Shown in pieces: positions 32,512 through 41,877 of a stretch of 64,000 nucleotides of DNA (positions within the stretch are counted from its first letter, which is position 1; each line of letters begins with the position of its first letter). Origin of the DNA: Pedobacter arcticus A12. Its GTDB lineage: Bacteria; Bacteroidota; Bacteroidia; Sphingobacteriales; Sphingobacteriaceae. The position numbers and the translations under genes are program-made. Location of the stretch: assembly GCF_000302595.1 (NCBI RefSeq), contig NZ_JH947126.1, positions 401,223 to 465,222 on the forward strand, written 5' to 3'. The notes beneath the pieces were generated by a model. The model was not told where the DNA came from. It did not search any database and worked only from the letters and a program-made list of their open reading frames with translations.

Positions 32512-33450
32512 ATGCAAAAGTTTTTTATAAAATCTGCTATATTTCTTTTGCTTATTGCTGTTGTGGTATTCTATTTCGCATTTAACTTTAAGCGCAAGTA
32601 CGATCTAAAAACAGATTACCTAGCTACGCTGATTGATAAAGAAGCTCGATTGAATAGCTTGGATAGTAATCGTATGATTATTGTAGGAGGTTCAAACCTT
32701 GCTTTTGGCATAAACTCCAAACTAATAGAAGAAAAACTCCCTGTAAAAGTTGCAAACTTAGGTTTACACGCAGGTTTGAGTTTAACTTTTATGCTGAACC
32801 AAGCTGCGCATCTGATGAAGAAAGGCGATGTTATCGTGTTGATTCCTGAGTATCCACTATATCTTGACGATTTTAATCCGGATATTGACCTTATCCAGTT
32901 TATGCAAGAAATAGACCCAAATACTAAAGTGTACTATCATTTTACACCCAAAGAAACTTTAGAGGGTGTTTATGAAAAGTTTAAAAAATACTTTACACCT
33001 GATGATTTTAGAGTTGACCCAGTTTTCAATAGGCAACGATTTAATATTTACGGAGATAATCTGGGACATTTAAACAAAACCCCGCCTCCAACTTTGATTG
33101 ATCGTAAACCAATTAAGCCGATAGAGCTTAGCCATTCGTTACGATTGCTAAAGGACTTTGCTGAAAAGTGTAAAAAAAGTAAAGTAAGCGTTCTCATCAG
33201 TTACCCACCCTACCCTAAATCTGAGTACGTGGGTAAAAACAAAGAAAGAATTGAAGCACTAGATGTAAAATTACGAAATAACTTACCCGAGATTGAGTTT
33301 TTAGACAAGCCTAAAGCTTATATTTTTAATGATCCTTTATTTTACGACACTGTTTATCACCTTAATAAAAACGGTCGTGAAATTAGAACTAAAAAATTGA
33401 TCGAAGATTTAAGAACCCACATTTACCATAACAGCACACTGCTTCATTAA
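32512..33450 (+). CDS. SGNH-hydrolase-like acyltransfer partner of MBOAT (312 aa)
   Basis: An N-terminal anchor (FFIKSAIFLLLIAVVVFYFA) is followed by an SGNH-like domain: IIVGGSNLAFGINS (block I with Ser), VANLGLHAGLS (block II), and DTVYHLNKNG near the end with the catalytic Asp/His pair. A longer frame begins at 32473 inside the MBOAT gene, but the ATG at 32512, 4 bp after the MBOAT stop, is the natural start. It probably transfers the acyl group delivered by the MBOAT protein to the glycan in the periplasm. Confidence 0.82.
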   Translation: MQKFFIKSAIFLLLIAVVVFYFAFNFKRKYDLKTDYLATLIDKEARLNSLDSNRMIIVGGSNLAFGINSKLIEEKLPVKVANLGLHAGLSLTFMLNQAAHLMKKGDVIVLIPEYPLYLDDFNPDIDLIQFMQEIDPNTKVYYHFTPKETLEGVYEKFKKYFTPDDFRVDPVFNRQRFNIYGDNLGHLNKTPPPTLIDRKPIKPIELSHSLRLLKDFAEKCKKSKVSVLISYPPYPKSEYVGKNKERIEALDVKLRNNLPEIEFLDKPKAYIFNDPLFYDTVYHLNKNGREIRTKKLIEDLRTHIYHNSTLLH

Positions 33451-33771
33451 TCTCTATATTAATAATATCTGGATTTTAAAATACCCAATTCTTAGTGTTT
33501 TTGATAAGTTAAGGTTATGATGTTTATGCAACATTTAAACTAAAAACTGTAACAGGTATTTGCCAAAACAGACGTTAACAGCAAAGGTGCAAAAATGAAA
33601 ATTGACGGTCCGTGGGCTGGATTTAAAGCGGGATTATGATTGGGTTTAGATTTAAAAAAAACAATTTAAGAAAAGAAAAATGGTCGTCTTTTCTTTTTGG
33701 CTTTCAATCCATATTACTTTAACCTAAAACAGGAGTTAAAAGCCCTAATTTTCAATCCCTATTCTAAACTA
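33451..33771. other. gene-free leader upstream of the LuxR-type gene
   Basis: AT-rich. Contains short runs such as AAAGAAAAATGGTCG...TCTTTTCTTT (near 33673-33695) that could pair weakly. No ORF or RNA gene is seen. The strong inverted repeats begin at 33772. Confidence 0.4.
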
Positions 33772-33824
33772 TTTTACATATCTACCCAAAAATGGGTAGA
33801 TATGTAAAACAAATTACCCATTTT
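33772..33824 (+). promoter_or_regulatory. leader with two mutually exclusive hairpins before the LuxR-type gene
   Basis: A perfect 16-bp inverted repeat (arms 33772-33787 and 33794-33809, 6-nt spacer) contains TACCC/GGGTA. A third segment TACCCATTTT (33815-33824) can pair with AAAATGGGTA (33789-33798), which would break the first hairpin. The gene starts at 33844. This could be an attenuator-like RNA switch, or a repeated TACCCA/TGGGTA operator bound by the encoded regulator. Confidence 0.6.
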
Positions 33825-33843
33825 AGAGGCAAATGCCTTTCAC

Positions 33844-34515
33844 ATGGATCTAAACGAAAAAGCAAAAGCTCAACTGTTAATAATTGAGAAGTTTTCGGAA
33901 CTGTCGCCGTGTATTACTATGGTGCATAAAATAGAAGACGCTTCTATTTTATGGATGTGCAAACGAGGGCTAAAAGAGTTGGATATAGATTTAAACACGC
34001 TAACAAGTTTAGGGAAAGACGATTACTATGGCAGGTATTTTAATCCAGAAGATGCTGAAGACTATATTCCTAAAATACTTGGCTTGCTAGAAAGGAATAA
34101 TGATGATGAATGTGTGTCTTATTTTCAGCAAGTTAAAATAAATGGACAAGAGGAATGGACTTGGCACATGAGCAGCACCCGCATATTTATGCGTGATCAT
34201 CTTAAAAACCCCGTTCTAATAATTACCCAATCAATTCCAATTGATACCATGCACACCATGTCTTTAAAAGCGGAAAAGATCTTAGAAGAGAACAATTTTT
34301 TAAAAGCAAATATCAATACTTTTTCAAAACTCACTTCACGCGAACTTGAAATATTGAAATACCTAGCAAAAGGAGAAAGCGCTACAGATTGTGGAGAAAA
34401 ATTATTTATCTCTTCGCAAACTGTGGAAACGCATCGAAAAAATATCAGAAAAAAACTAGGGACAAACTCTTTCTTTGAATTGACCAAATACGCAAGAGCT
34501 TTTGACTTGATCTAA
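33844..34515 (+). CDS. PAS-like LuxR-family transcriptional regulator (223 aa)
   Basis: The N-terminal 130 residues look like a PAS fold (WMCKRGLKELDIDLNTLTSLGKDDYY and the WTWHMSSTRIFM strand). A C-terminal LuxR helix-turn-helix follows: KLTSRELEILKYLAKGESATDCGEKLFISSQTVETHRKNIRKKL. There is no receiver domain. It is likely a one-component sensor. The TACCCA/TGGGTA inverted repeats just upstream suggest autoregulation. Confidence 0.82.
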   Translation: MDLNEKAKAQLLIIEKFSELSPCITMVHKIEDASILWMCKRGLKELDIDLNTLTSLGKDDYYGRYFNPEDAEDYIPKILGLLERNNDDECVSYFQQVKINGQEEWTWHMSSTRIFMRDHLKNPVLIITQSIPIDTMHTMSLKAEKILEENNFLKANINTFSKLTSRELEILKYLAKGESATDCGEKLFISSQTVETHRKNIRKKLGTNSFFELTKYARAFDLI

Positions 34516-34557
34516 CCGTATTTATTAAATTAAAAGTCGCAAAAATGATTGGATTAT

Positions 34558-35634
34558 TTAAAATGGGAAAATCAATAATGCATGCTGGCTCACCGTATTC
34601 ATATCCCGCCATACCCTATTGATTTCGGTATATCTTTTGGCTGCTTCTAATCCTGCAAATGGATGAAGTTTTGAACTACTTTCTCTACAGGTTACAGCTA
34701 AGCTCCTACTAATCTCACTTATTGATTTTAAGGTATCTTCAGTAATCTTATGCTTGGCTACCAACTGTTCCCAAGATTTTTCAATGATGTTATAAAACTC
34801 CATTTTTAGGTTCAAAATATCTTGAAGCGCATTAGCCCGTAATTCTTTGTAATAGTTTAAATGTAGCGCATCATATTTACGTTTTTCATTTCTTATCCAA
34901 AAACAATCATCAACCAGGTCAATAAAATGCAAGGTAATACCCAGCACATTCGTTGCTAATGTAGCTTCTGCCAACTGTAAAAACGGGTACTTAAACACCG
35001 GATCTGGCAAAGTGGTTTGCTCTGGCAAAATCTCAAAACTCCTATTTAATGGTACTTTTTTCGCTTTCACTTCAAAAGCGTGGCTAGCGGTAGCTACCAT
35101 TCCCATATAACTCCAACCATCTAAAATCTCAACCTCATTCCTTTTCAACAGAAACGCTTTAATTAAAGGGTTTCCACTTTTACTGTAAACAGGCTGCCCA
35201 TTCTCCAAAATTTGGCAATTGGCTGTTAAATGGGTGGCATGGAGTGCACCGCTGGCGTAGGTCCAGTTTCCGTTTATCAAGTATCCCTCACCTATCTTAT
35301 CTGCTGTACCGCCAACAAAACCGCTACCGGCAAAGCAAACTTTTGGATCTTTGAATACCTCTGTTGCTAAATCGGGATCTAAAAAGCCAACAAACCAGGC
35401 TGCGCCGGCGCAAAGTGTTACCGTCCATCCTAAACTACCATCTTTTTTAGCCAGTTTTTCTTCCACTGCTAAAGCTTGAGGCATAGTTAAGCCTAAGCCG
35501 TTCAAATATTTTGGAACAAATAACTTAAACCATTTTTCTTCATAAATAACAGCTAACAATTCGGCAGGTAGTTGCGCTATTTCTTCTGCTTTTTGAGCCA
35601 ATTGGCTAGTTATCTTTTCTAAGGAGCTTTCCAT
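34558..35634 (-). CDS. acyl-CoA dehydrogenase-like flavoprotein (358 aa)
   Basis: Acyl-CoA dehydrogenase fold with an N-terminal helical domain, a central beta part (SGALHATHLTANCQI, GWSYMGMVATASHAFEVKAKKVP) and a C-terminal helical domain. It resembles the hydroxylase/DszC-like side of the family more than beta-oxidation enzymes, since the usual catalytic Glu context is not evident. It starts 12 bp after pnuT, so both are probably read from the TPP-riboswitch transcript. A role in thiamine salvage or breakdown would fit the context but is only inferred. Confidence 0.75.
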   Translation of the reverse strand: MESSLEKITSQLAQKAEEIAQLPAELLAVIYEEKWFKLFVPKYLNGLGLTMPQALAVEEKLAKKDGSLGWTVTLCAGAAWFVGFLDPDLATEVFKDPKVCFAGSGFVGGTADKIGEGYLINGNWTYASGALHATHLTANCQILENGQPVYSKSGNPLIKAFLLKRNEVEILDGWSYMGMVATASHAFEVKAKKVPLNRSFEILPEQTTLPDPVFKYPFLQLAEATLATNVLGITLHFIDLVDDCFWIRNEKRKYDALHLNYYKELRANALQDILNLKMEFYNIIEKSWEQLVAKHKITEDTLKSISEISRSLAVTCRESSSKLHPFAGLEAAKRYTEINRVWRDMNTVSQHALLIFPF

Positions 35635-35646
35635 TCTATTTACAGA

Positions 35647-36276
35647 TTACAACGTTTGAGTGCCTAAATGTGTTTTCTGTTTCAATATTTTTTTCCAATC
35701 CAAGTAACCAAAAATTGCAACTACAAATAAAAATATGGTGAGCAGTGCAAACATCACCAAGTTTTTATGGAACAGTAAAGGTATGGCTACCAAATTTGAA
35801 ATGTTTAACCAAATCCAATTTTCGAGCTTCCGTTTAGCTAAAAGCCACATACCCGCCCAAGCGGTTGACGAAACAAAAGAATCCATTATCGGTACGTCAG
35901 AATCGGTGAAGTTTTTTAAGATGATGTACAGAAATCCCCATCCTAAAAAAGCGATGCTCAACGTAATAACAACCTCTTTTTTAGAGCTCTTAGTGATTGA
36001 ACTGGCAGCAGATTTACTTCGTGAGTTCCAAACTGCCCAACCATAAATACTCATCACCAAATAATACATACTTAGCGCAGTTTCTGCGTAAAGCTTAGCT
36101 TCTATCAATAAAAATGCAGAAGTTACAATAGAAATAATTCCGGCCGGATAAAGCAAAATTTTGTTCTTACGGGCCAACAAAACCTCGGTTACACCAAAAA
36201 GCACCGCCACCCACTCCAGCCATCCGGTGGCTAAGATCTGACTCACTAATAAATTAAACCATTCTGAAATGTTCAT
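35647..36276 (-). CDS. PnuC-family transporter, probably thiamine (PnuT-type) (209 aa)
   Basis: About seven membrane helices and the PnuC pattern (WLEWVAVLFGVTEVLLARKN, NSRSKS loop, WAGMWLLAKRKLENWIWLNI). PnuC proteins take up nicotinamide riboside, but relatives placed behind a TPP riboswitch (PnuT) carry thiamine. A TPP aptamer lies directly upstream at 36330-36487, so thiamine is the likely substrate. Confidence 0.87.
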   Translation of the reverse strand: MNISEWFNLLVSQILATGWLEWVAVLFGVTEVLLARKNKILLYPAGIISIVTSAFLLIEAKLYAETALSMYYLVMSIYGWAVWNSRSKSAASSITKSSKKEVVITLSIAFLGWGFLYIILKNFTDSDVPIMDSFVSSTAWAGMWLLAKRKLENWIWLNISNLVAIPLLFHKNLVMFALLTIFLFVVAIFGYLDWKKILKQKTHLGTQTL

Positions 36277-36329
36277 TTGAAAAAATATTAAAATATTAAT
36301 CCAAACAAGGGAGAAAAAATTCTCTTTTA

Positions 36330-36487
36330 CCTATTTCCCTACGCCGGCATTATCCGGATCAGGTGCTTTCTAAAGTTAAAAGTGGAAAGCTAAAAGTTAA
36401 AAACTAAATGCTTTAACTTTATACTTTTGACTTTATACTTCAAAAATGGGTATGTTCTCAGCCCGAAAATTTAGGGCACCCCTATTT
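36330..36487 (-). promoter_or_regulatory. TPP riboswitch (THI element)
   Basis: In minus sense the conserved blocks are present: AGGGGTGCCC, GGCTGAGAACATACCC, then ACCTGATCCGGATAATGCCGGCGTAGGGA. Between them is an enlarged AT-rich P3 arm made of AAAGTTAAAA-like repeats. It lies about 54 bp before the pnuT-type start. TPP binding would shut off the pnuT-acyl-CoA-dehydrogenase operon. A small GAGAA/TTCTC hairpin next to the start may be the expression platform. Confidence 0.93.
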
Positions 36488-36563
36488 GATGCGTCAAAGA
36501 TAATAGAATTTAAGATATTAGGGTACAAAAACATAAACGTATCTTAAAACAACCATTCAGAAT

Positions 36564-37517
36564 GTGCAAATTAAAAAGATAGCACATTCTTTGTTAAAAC
36601 GTTATCGAATGCAATTATTGAAAAATAAAAATCTAAAAAGAACCTTTTCTGTATTACGGCAAGCTACGGTAAACCTGGTGAATAATGACCCCTTGCGGAT
36701 TGCTGCGTCCACAGCTTTTTTTGGGACGTTTGCAATCCCAGCTATTTTAGTGGTAATACTGCAGATTTTCGGAACGTTTTTAAACCGCCGGAAGTTCGGT
36801 GGCAACATCATTGATAAACTAACCACCATTATTGGAAACAATAGTGCCGAGGAAATCCGTCATATACTGTTGAATTTAATGCATTTAGGCAACAATTGGT
36901 TCTTCGCTATTTTGATGTTTGTATTTCTGCTTTTTGTTTCAACCACACTTTTTATCATCATCAGAAACTCCATTAATCAACTTTGGTGTATTCGCCTGAA
37001 CGAGAATTCGGGGTTTTATTTCAATTTAAAACAACGGTTGAAATCTTTGGGAATTATTACTATGGGAGGCATTTTGTTGTTTATTGCATTTGCTTTTGAA
37101 GGGGTTCGTTTGTTTTTAGAGAACAAACTACACAGCACAATCCCAATATTAAATGGTTTTATCAATGAGGTGGTGTTTTTTATGACCACAACGTTATGGT
37201 TCTGCATTGCCTTTAGGTTTACCGGAAACGGGCGACCTGTTTGGAAAGCCGTGATTCTGAGTTCTGTTTTTACTGGCGTTTTGTTAACGGTTGGTAAACT
37301 GGTTATGCGCACCCTGTTACTCAATTCCAACATCAGCGAAATTTACGGTACATCAGGTGCGATTTTATTGGTGATGCTGTTCATTTTCTATTCTTCATTT
37401 ATCTTCTATTATGGTGTCTCTTTAGTTGATGCCATCAGCAATAAGCTAAAAAAACCAATTGAGGCAAGTAGTCACGCCCATAAATTTAGAACAGAAGCTA
37501 TTGATCTGGAAGAATAG
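36564..37517 (+). CDS. YihY/BrkB-family membrane protein (317 aa)
   Basis: Six predicted membrane helices in the YihY layout, with ASTAFFGTFAIPAILVVILQ near the start and SNISEIYGTSGAILLVMLFIFYSSFIFYYGV near the end. Once misnamed ribonuclease BN; the function is not established, possibly envelope transport. The start is GTG at 36564; an internal ATG at 36609 is the alternative. It is divergent from the TPP-regulated operon. Confidence 0.85.
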   Translation: MQIKKIAHSLLKRYRMQLLKNKNLKRTFSVLRQATVNLVNNDPLRIAASTAFFGTFAIPAILVVILQIFGTFLNRRKFGGNIIDKLTTIIGNNSAEEIRHILLNLMHLGNNWFFAILMFVFLLFVSTTLFIIIRNSINQLWCIRLNENSGFYFNLKQRLKSLGIITMGGILLFIAFAFEGVRLFLENKLHSTIPILNGFINEVVFFMTTTLWFCIAFRFTGNGRPVWKAVILSSVFTGVLLTVGKLVMRTLLLNSNISEIYGTSGAILLVMLFIFYSSFIFYYGVSLVDAISNKLKKPIEASSHAHKFRTEAIDLEE

Positions 37518-37572
37518 TTTTTTTAATCACCTAAAACACAAAACGTAATCCCTAATAATTACAATAGCTTGC

Positions 37573-37580
37573 TATATTTG
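37573..37580 (+). promoter_or_regulatory. -7 box TATATTTG close to the methyltransferase start
   Basis: TAnnTTTG match ending 5 bp before the ATG at 37586, implying a leaderless or nearly leaderless transcript. Confidence 0.5.
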
Positions 37581-37585
37581 CGCAC

Positions 37586-38116
37586 ATGAGAAAACTAAAG
37601 CTTGATGAGCTTAATAGACCAACAATCGAAGAATTTCAGACTCAAGAAAAGCTACCGGTAGTTGTAGTTTTAGATAACGTAAGAAGTTTACACAACGTAG
37701 GTTCTGCATTTAGAACGGCCGACGGTTTTGCAGTTGAAGCCATTTATTTATGCGGAATAACGGCACAACCGCCACACCGGGAAATTGAAAAAACCGCTTT
37801 GGGGGCAACACAATCCATTGCATGGGAATATTTTGAGAATAGCTTAGCTGCGGTAGAAAAACTAAAAGCAAACAACTATCAGATTGTAGCGATTGAGCAA
37901 GCTGAAAACAGCGTGAGTTTATTAGATTTTAATCCTGAGAAAGAAAAAAAATACGCTTTCTTTTTTGGAAACGAGGTTAACGGCGTAAGCGAAGAGGTGA
38001 TGCAAAATATTGATACTTGCTTAGAAATACCTCAGTTTGGCACTAAGCATTCCTTTAATATTGTGATCAGCACAGGCATTGTGCTTTGGGATTTCTTCAG
38101 CAAATTCACTAAGTAA
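37586..38116 (+). CDS. SpoU/TrmH-family RNA 2'-O-methyltransferase (176 aa)
   Basis: A small SPOUT enzyme that 2'-O-methylates tRNA or rRNA. The three motifs are clear: NVRSLHNVGSAFRTADGF (motif 1, Asn and Arg), YAFFFGNEVNGVSEE (motif 2) and IPQFGTKHSFNIVISTGI (motif 3). There is no N-terminal RNA-binding extension, so the exact substrate is open. Confidence 0.88.
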   Translation: MRKLKLDELNRPTIEEFQTQEKLPVVVVLDNVRSLHNVGSAFRTADGFAVEAIYLCGITAQPPHREIEKTALGATQSIAWEYFENSLAAVEKLKANNYQIVAIEQAENSVSLLDFNPEKEKKYAFFFGNEVNGVSEEVMQNIDTCLEIPQFGTKHSFNIVISTGIVLWDFFSKFTK

Positions 38117-38160
38117 CATTTTCATCAATTTCACCTATTCAGCTTTCCGCAATACAAGTG

Positions 38161-38197
38161 TCCCCCCGCCAGCCGGCGGACGGGGGTTGGGGTGGTT
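38161..38197. repeat. GC-rich palindromic repeat
   Basis: CCCCCCGCC-AGCC-GGCGG-AC-GGGGG forms a stable hairpin in otherwise AT-rich DNA. It looks like a dispersed intergenic palindrome of the kind common in Bacteroidota. Only one copy lies in this window. Confidence 0.55.
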
Positions 38198-38286
38198 AAC
38201 ACTCAAAGCAGGTAAAGAAAAAAATTAAATGACCTGCACTTATCTCAGGTTTTTTATATTTGTTTATAATCAATACATAAAAAATA

Positions 38287-39408
38287 ATGGCTAAGAAAAA
38301 AGAAGATACAAAAGACCATAAACACGTTTCAGTTGTTAATAAAAAGTCCTTATCGTTTTTAGAGAAATATATCAATAACCCATCTCCAACTGGTTTTGAG
38401 TGGGAAGGTCAAAAACTTTGGTTAGAATATATTAAGCCTTATGTTGACGAAACTTTTGTAGACAATTACGGAACTGCAGTTGGTGTAATCAACCCAAAGG
38501 CAAAATACAAAGTAGTTATTGAGGCGCATGCTGATGAAATATCGTGGTTCGTAAATTACATTACCAGCGATGGTTTAATTTATGTGATTAGAAACGGCGG
38601 TTCTGACCATCAGATTGCACCATCAAAACGCGTAATTATCCATACAGATAATGGTCCTGTTACCGCTGTTTTCGGATGGCCAGCAATACATACCCGCCAC
38701 GGTGGTGAGAAAGAAGAAACGCCACAATTAAAAAATATATTTCTGGATTGCGGTTGCACCAGCAAAGAAGAAGTGGAAAAACTGGGCGTTCATGTAGGTT
38801 GCGTAATTACTTACGAAGACCAATTTATGATTTTAAACGACAGGTACTACGTTGGTAGAGCCTTAGACAACCGAGCAGGTGGTTTTATGATTGCCGAAGT
38901 TGCCCGTTTACTTAAAGAAAATAAGCAGAAACTAGATTTTGGACTATACATTGTTAACGCTGTACAAGAAGAAATTGGTTTGCGTGGTGCCGAAATGATT
39001 GCACACCGTATCAAACCTGATGTAGCGATTATTACCGACGTAACCCACGACACCACCACTCCGATGATCAATAAAATCACCCAAGGTGACTTGGCCTGTG
39101 GTAAAGGTCCGGTAGTTTCTTATGCCCCAGCGGTTCAGGTTAATTTGAACAAGTTATTGGTAGCAACTGCCGAAAAGAACAACATCCCGTTTCAAAGACA
39201 AGCTTCCTCACGCTCAACCGGAACCGATACTGATGCTTTTGCTTACTCAAATGAAGGTGTGGTATCCGCACTAATTTCTTTACCCTTACGTTATATGCAC
39301 ACCACGGTAGAAATGATCCATAAAGAAGATGTTGACAATGTGATCAGCTTAATTTATCATTCTTTGTTGGCTATAAAAAAAGATCAGGACTTTAAATACA
39401 TCAAATAA
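38287..39408 (+). CDS. M42-family aminopeptidase (373 aa)
   Basis: A di-metal aminopeptidase, usually a dodecamer. Metal and catalytic residues are visible: EAHADEISWFV (His, Asp), GRALDNRAGG (bridging Asp), VQEEIGLRGAE (catalytic Glu pair), DVTHDT (Asp) and MHTTVEMI (His). The Lys-rich start MAKKKEDTKDHKHVS is not a signal peptide. The S9 peptidase gene follows after 5 bp, so the two are probably co-transcribed. Confidence 0.9.
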   Translation: MAKKKEDTKDHKHVSVVNKKSLSFLEKYINNPSPTGFEWEGQKLWLEYIKPYVDETFVDNYGTAVGVINPKAKYKVVIEAHADEISWFVNYITSDGLIYVIRNGGSDHQIAPSKRVIIHTDNGPVTAVFGWPAIHTRHGGEKEETPQLKNIFLDCGCTSKEEVEKLGVHVGCVITYEDQFMILNDRYYVGRALDNRAGGFMIAEVARLLKENKQKLDFGLYIVNAVQEEIGLRGAEMIAHRIKPDVAIITDVTHDTTTPMINKITQGDLACGKGPVVSYAPAVQVNLNKLLVATAEKNNIPFQRQASSRSTGTDTDAFAYSNEGVVSALISLPLRYMHTTVEMIHKEDVDNVISLIYHSLLAIKKDQDFKYIK

Positions 39409-39413
39409 AACCA

Positions 39414-41858
39414 ATGGGGTTTAACCTTAAAAAACTTGGGTACTATACCCTTTTTGCACTTTTAATAGCACATTCAAATTGGTCTTTAGCACAGGAGGGT
39501 TCTGGTTATCAGAAACCTCCGAAAGACCTCGTTGATATTGTTGAAGCATCTAACTCAAAAGCTGTAATCGTTAGTGGGAGCGGAAATTTCATGCTTATTT
39601 TAGAAAGTGAAGGTTACCCATCGATAACGGAAATATCAAAACCCCTTGTAAAGCTGGCTGGTTTACGGGTCGACCCTGAAAATCGCAGCAATGCCAAATC
39701 AAGTTATTACACCAACCTAACCGTAAAAAATCTTAGAACTAGCGACGAATTTGAACTTTCGGGTATTCCAAAGAATTCCAAAATAAAGGATTTCAGCTTT
39801 TCGCCTGATGAAAAAATGGTAGCATTTAGTGTTACTACAGAGTACCAGATACAGCTATGGATTGGTGATTTAGCATCTAAAACCGCGAGAAGATTAGCAG
39901 ATGTGACACTGAATGACATTTACGGCACACTGTATAAATGGGCACCAGACGGAAATGCCATTTTGGCGAACTGTATAGCAGATCAAAAACCTTTACAAAA
40001 CTTAAGCGCTGTTGAAAACGGACCAAATATTAGCCAATCGACTGGAGAAGCAGCGCCAAACCGTACTTACCAAGATTTATTAAAAAACGCGAACGACGAA
40101 CTAGCTTTCGAATACTACCTCACCTCGCAACTAAAACTGGTTTATCTTAACGGGCAAAACATTAATTTCAGCCGACCAGAAATCTACAAAAACTTTGATT
40201 TTTCGCCCGATGGCGATTTGGTCATGCTTTCGATAATTCAAAAGCCCTACTCCTATTTAGTACCTATTTCTTATTTTGCTTACAAAGTAGAGCTTAGAGA
40301 TAAATATGGAAAATTAACACGTGAACTGGCTAAAGTTCCGTTAGCTGATAATTTACCACAAGGCTTTGATGCCGTGGTTAAAGGGCCGAGAGCTTTTGCT
40401 TGGCGAGCTGATAAACCACAAACTGTTTTTTGGGCAGAAGCGCAAGACGGTGGCGATCCAAACAACAGAACAACAATTAGAGATATACTTTATACGCAAG
40501 AAGCGGGAAGCAACAACAGGAGAAAATTGGCCGACTGTTACCTGCGTTTTGATTCTATAGATTGGGGCGACGATCAAATAGCCTTGATTACCGAACGTTG
40601 GTGGAAAACCCGCGGAGAAAGACGCGTTTTTATAAAACCTGGAAATGCTAACTACCGTGTAAACCTTTGGGATAGGTATTCTGAAGACGCTTACTCGGAT
40701 CCGGGAGAGTTTGTAAAAACAAGAAACCAGTATAACCGCAACGTTTTATTGCTGGAATACAATGTAATTAGACGAGCTGCCGACCCAAATAATGTAAATA
40801 TATTTTCAATTTCTCAAGGCGCATCTCCACAGGGCGACAGGCCTTTTCTATTGCAGTTTAACGTAAAAACAAAAGTTACCGATACGCTTTTCCGTTCGAG
40901 AGCACCTTTTTACGAACTCCCAATCTTTTATGATAATAAAGACAATTTAGTGATCAGCAGAGAATCGGCAATAGAACCAAGAAATTATTTCAACCTAGAT
41001 TTTAGAAAAGGAAAAACGCAGCAGCTAACTTTTTTCAAAAATCCATACCCTCAACTTTTCGGCATCATCAAGCAAAAGCTTACCTACACCAGATCCGATA
41101 AATTAAGTTTGAGCGCCATGCTGTACCTTCCGCAAGGTTACACACCTGCACAAGGAAGGTTGCCTGTTTTAATGTGGGCTTATCCTCGCGAATTTAAAAC
41201 GGCTAACGCAGCAGGACAGGTAAAAGGCTCTCCTTATCGTTTTAATACCATTTCTTGGGCTTCCCCTTTGTATTGGGTAACGCAAGGTTACGCCGTTATG
41301 GATAACGTAGATATGCCAATTGTGGGCGAAAGTAACGATCAACCAAACGATACTTTTATTGAACAACTTACTGAAAATGCGGAAGCCGCAGTGAACAAAA
41401 TTGTTGCTATGGGTATCGGCGATCCAAAAAGAATAGCCGTTGGTGGTCACTCGTACGGTGCTTTTATGACGGCAAACCTATTAGCGCATACCAAGCTTTT
41501 TGCTGCAGGCATTGCAAGAAGTGGTGCTTACAACAGAAGCCTTACTCCTTTCGGTTTTCAAGCCGAGGAAAGAAGCTACTGGCAAGCACCAAATGTTTAC
41601 AATAAAATGTCGCCTTTTGCTTACGCTGATAAAGTTAAAACTCCATTATTATTGATCCATGGCGAAGCAGATGATAATTCGGGAACTTTCCCTATGCAAA
41701 GTGAGCGGTTCTACAGTGCGTTAAAAGGATTTGGCGCCACCTCAAGATTAGTGCTGTTACCTTCCGAAGCGCACTCTTACCGAGCTAAAGAATCTATATT
41801 ACACATGCTTTGGGAGATGAATACTTGGTTAGACACTTATGTTAAAAACAAAAAGTAA
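39414..41858 (+). CDS. secreted S9-family prolyl-oligopeptidase-like peptidase (814 aa)
   Basis: A signal peptide (to about residue 26, ending SLA-QEG) precedes a beta-propeller-like region (80-500) and an alpha/beta-hydrolase domain. The nucleophile lies in VGGHSYGAFMTANLL, the Asp in HGEADDNSGTFPMQSE and the His in SEAHSYRAKE. It resembles glutamyl endopeptidase-type S9 proteins. It is likely periplasmic and paired with the upstream M42 aminopeptidase for peptide use. Confidence 0.9.
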   Translation: MGFNLKKLGYYTLFALLIAHSNWSLAQEGSGYQKPPKDLVDIVEASNSKAVIVSGSGNFMLILESEGYPSITEISKPLVKLAGLRVDPENRSNAKSSYYTNLTVKNLRTSDEFELSGIPKNSKIKDFSFSPDEKMVAFSVTTEYQIQLWIGDLASKTARRLADVTLNDIYGTLYKWAPDGNAILANCIADQKPLQNLSAVENGPNISQSTGEAAPNRTYQDLLKNANDELAFEYYLTSQLKLVYLNGQNINFSRPEIYKNFDFSPDGDLVMLSIIQKPYSYLVPISYFAYKVELRDKYGKLTRELAKVPLADNLPQGFDAVVKGPRAFAWRADKPQTVFWAEAQDGGDPNNRTTIRDILYTQEAGSNNRRKLADCYLRFDSIDWGDDQIALITERWWKTRGERRVFIKPGNANYRVNLWDRYSEDAYSDPGEFVKTRNQYNRNVLLLEYNVIRRAADPNNVNIFSISQGASPQGDRPFLLQFNVKTKVTDTLFRSRAPFYELPIFYDNKDNLVISRESAIEPRNYFNLDFRKGKTQQLTFFKNPYPQLFGIIKQKLTYTRSDKLSLSAMLYLPQGYTPAQGRLPVLMWAYPREFKTANAAGQVKGSPYRFNTISWASPLYWVTQGYAVMDNVDMPIVGESNDQPNDTFIEQLTENAEAAVNKIVAMGIGDPKRIAVGGHSYGAFMTANLLAHTKLFAAGIARSGAYNRSLTPFGFQAEERSYWQAPNVYNKMSPFAYADKVKTPLLLIHGEADDNSGTFPMQSERFYSALKGFGATSRLVLLPSEAHSYRAKESILHMLWEMNTWLDTYVKNKK

Positions 41859-41877
41859 ATTTTATTAGCTTAGCGTT

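Noticed and set aside
36564-37517. Ribonuclease BN annotation of the YihY-like protein
   Set aside because: The old RNase BN label for this membrane family is wrong; no nuclease motif is present.
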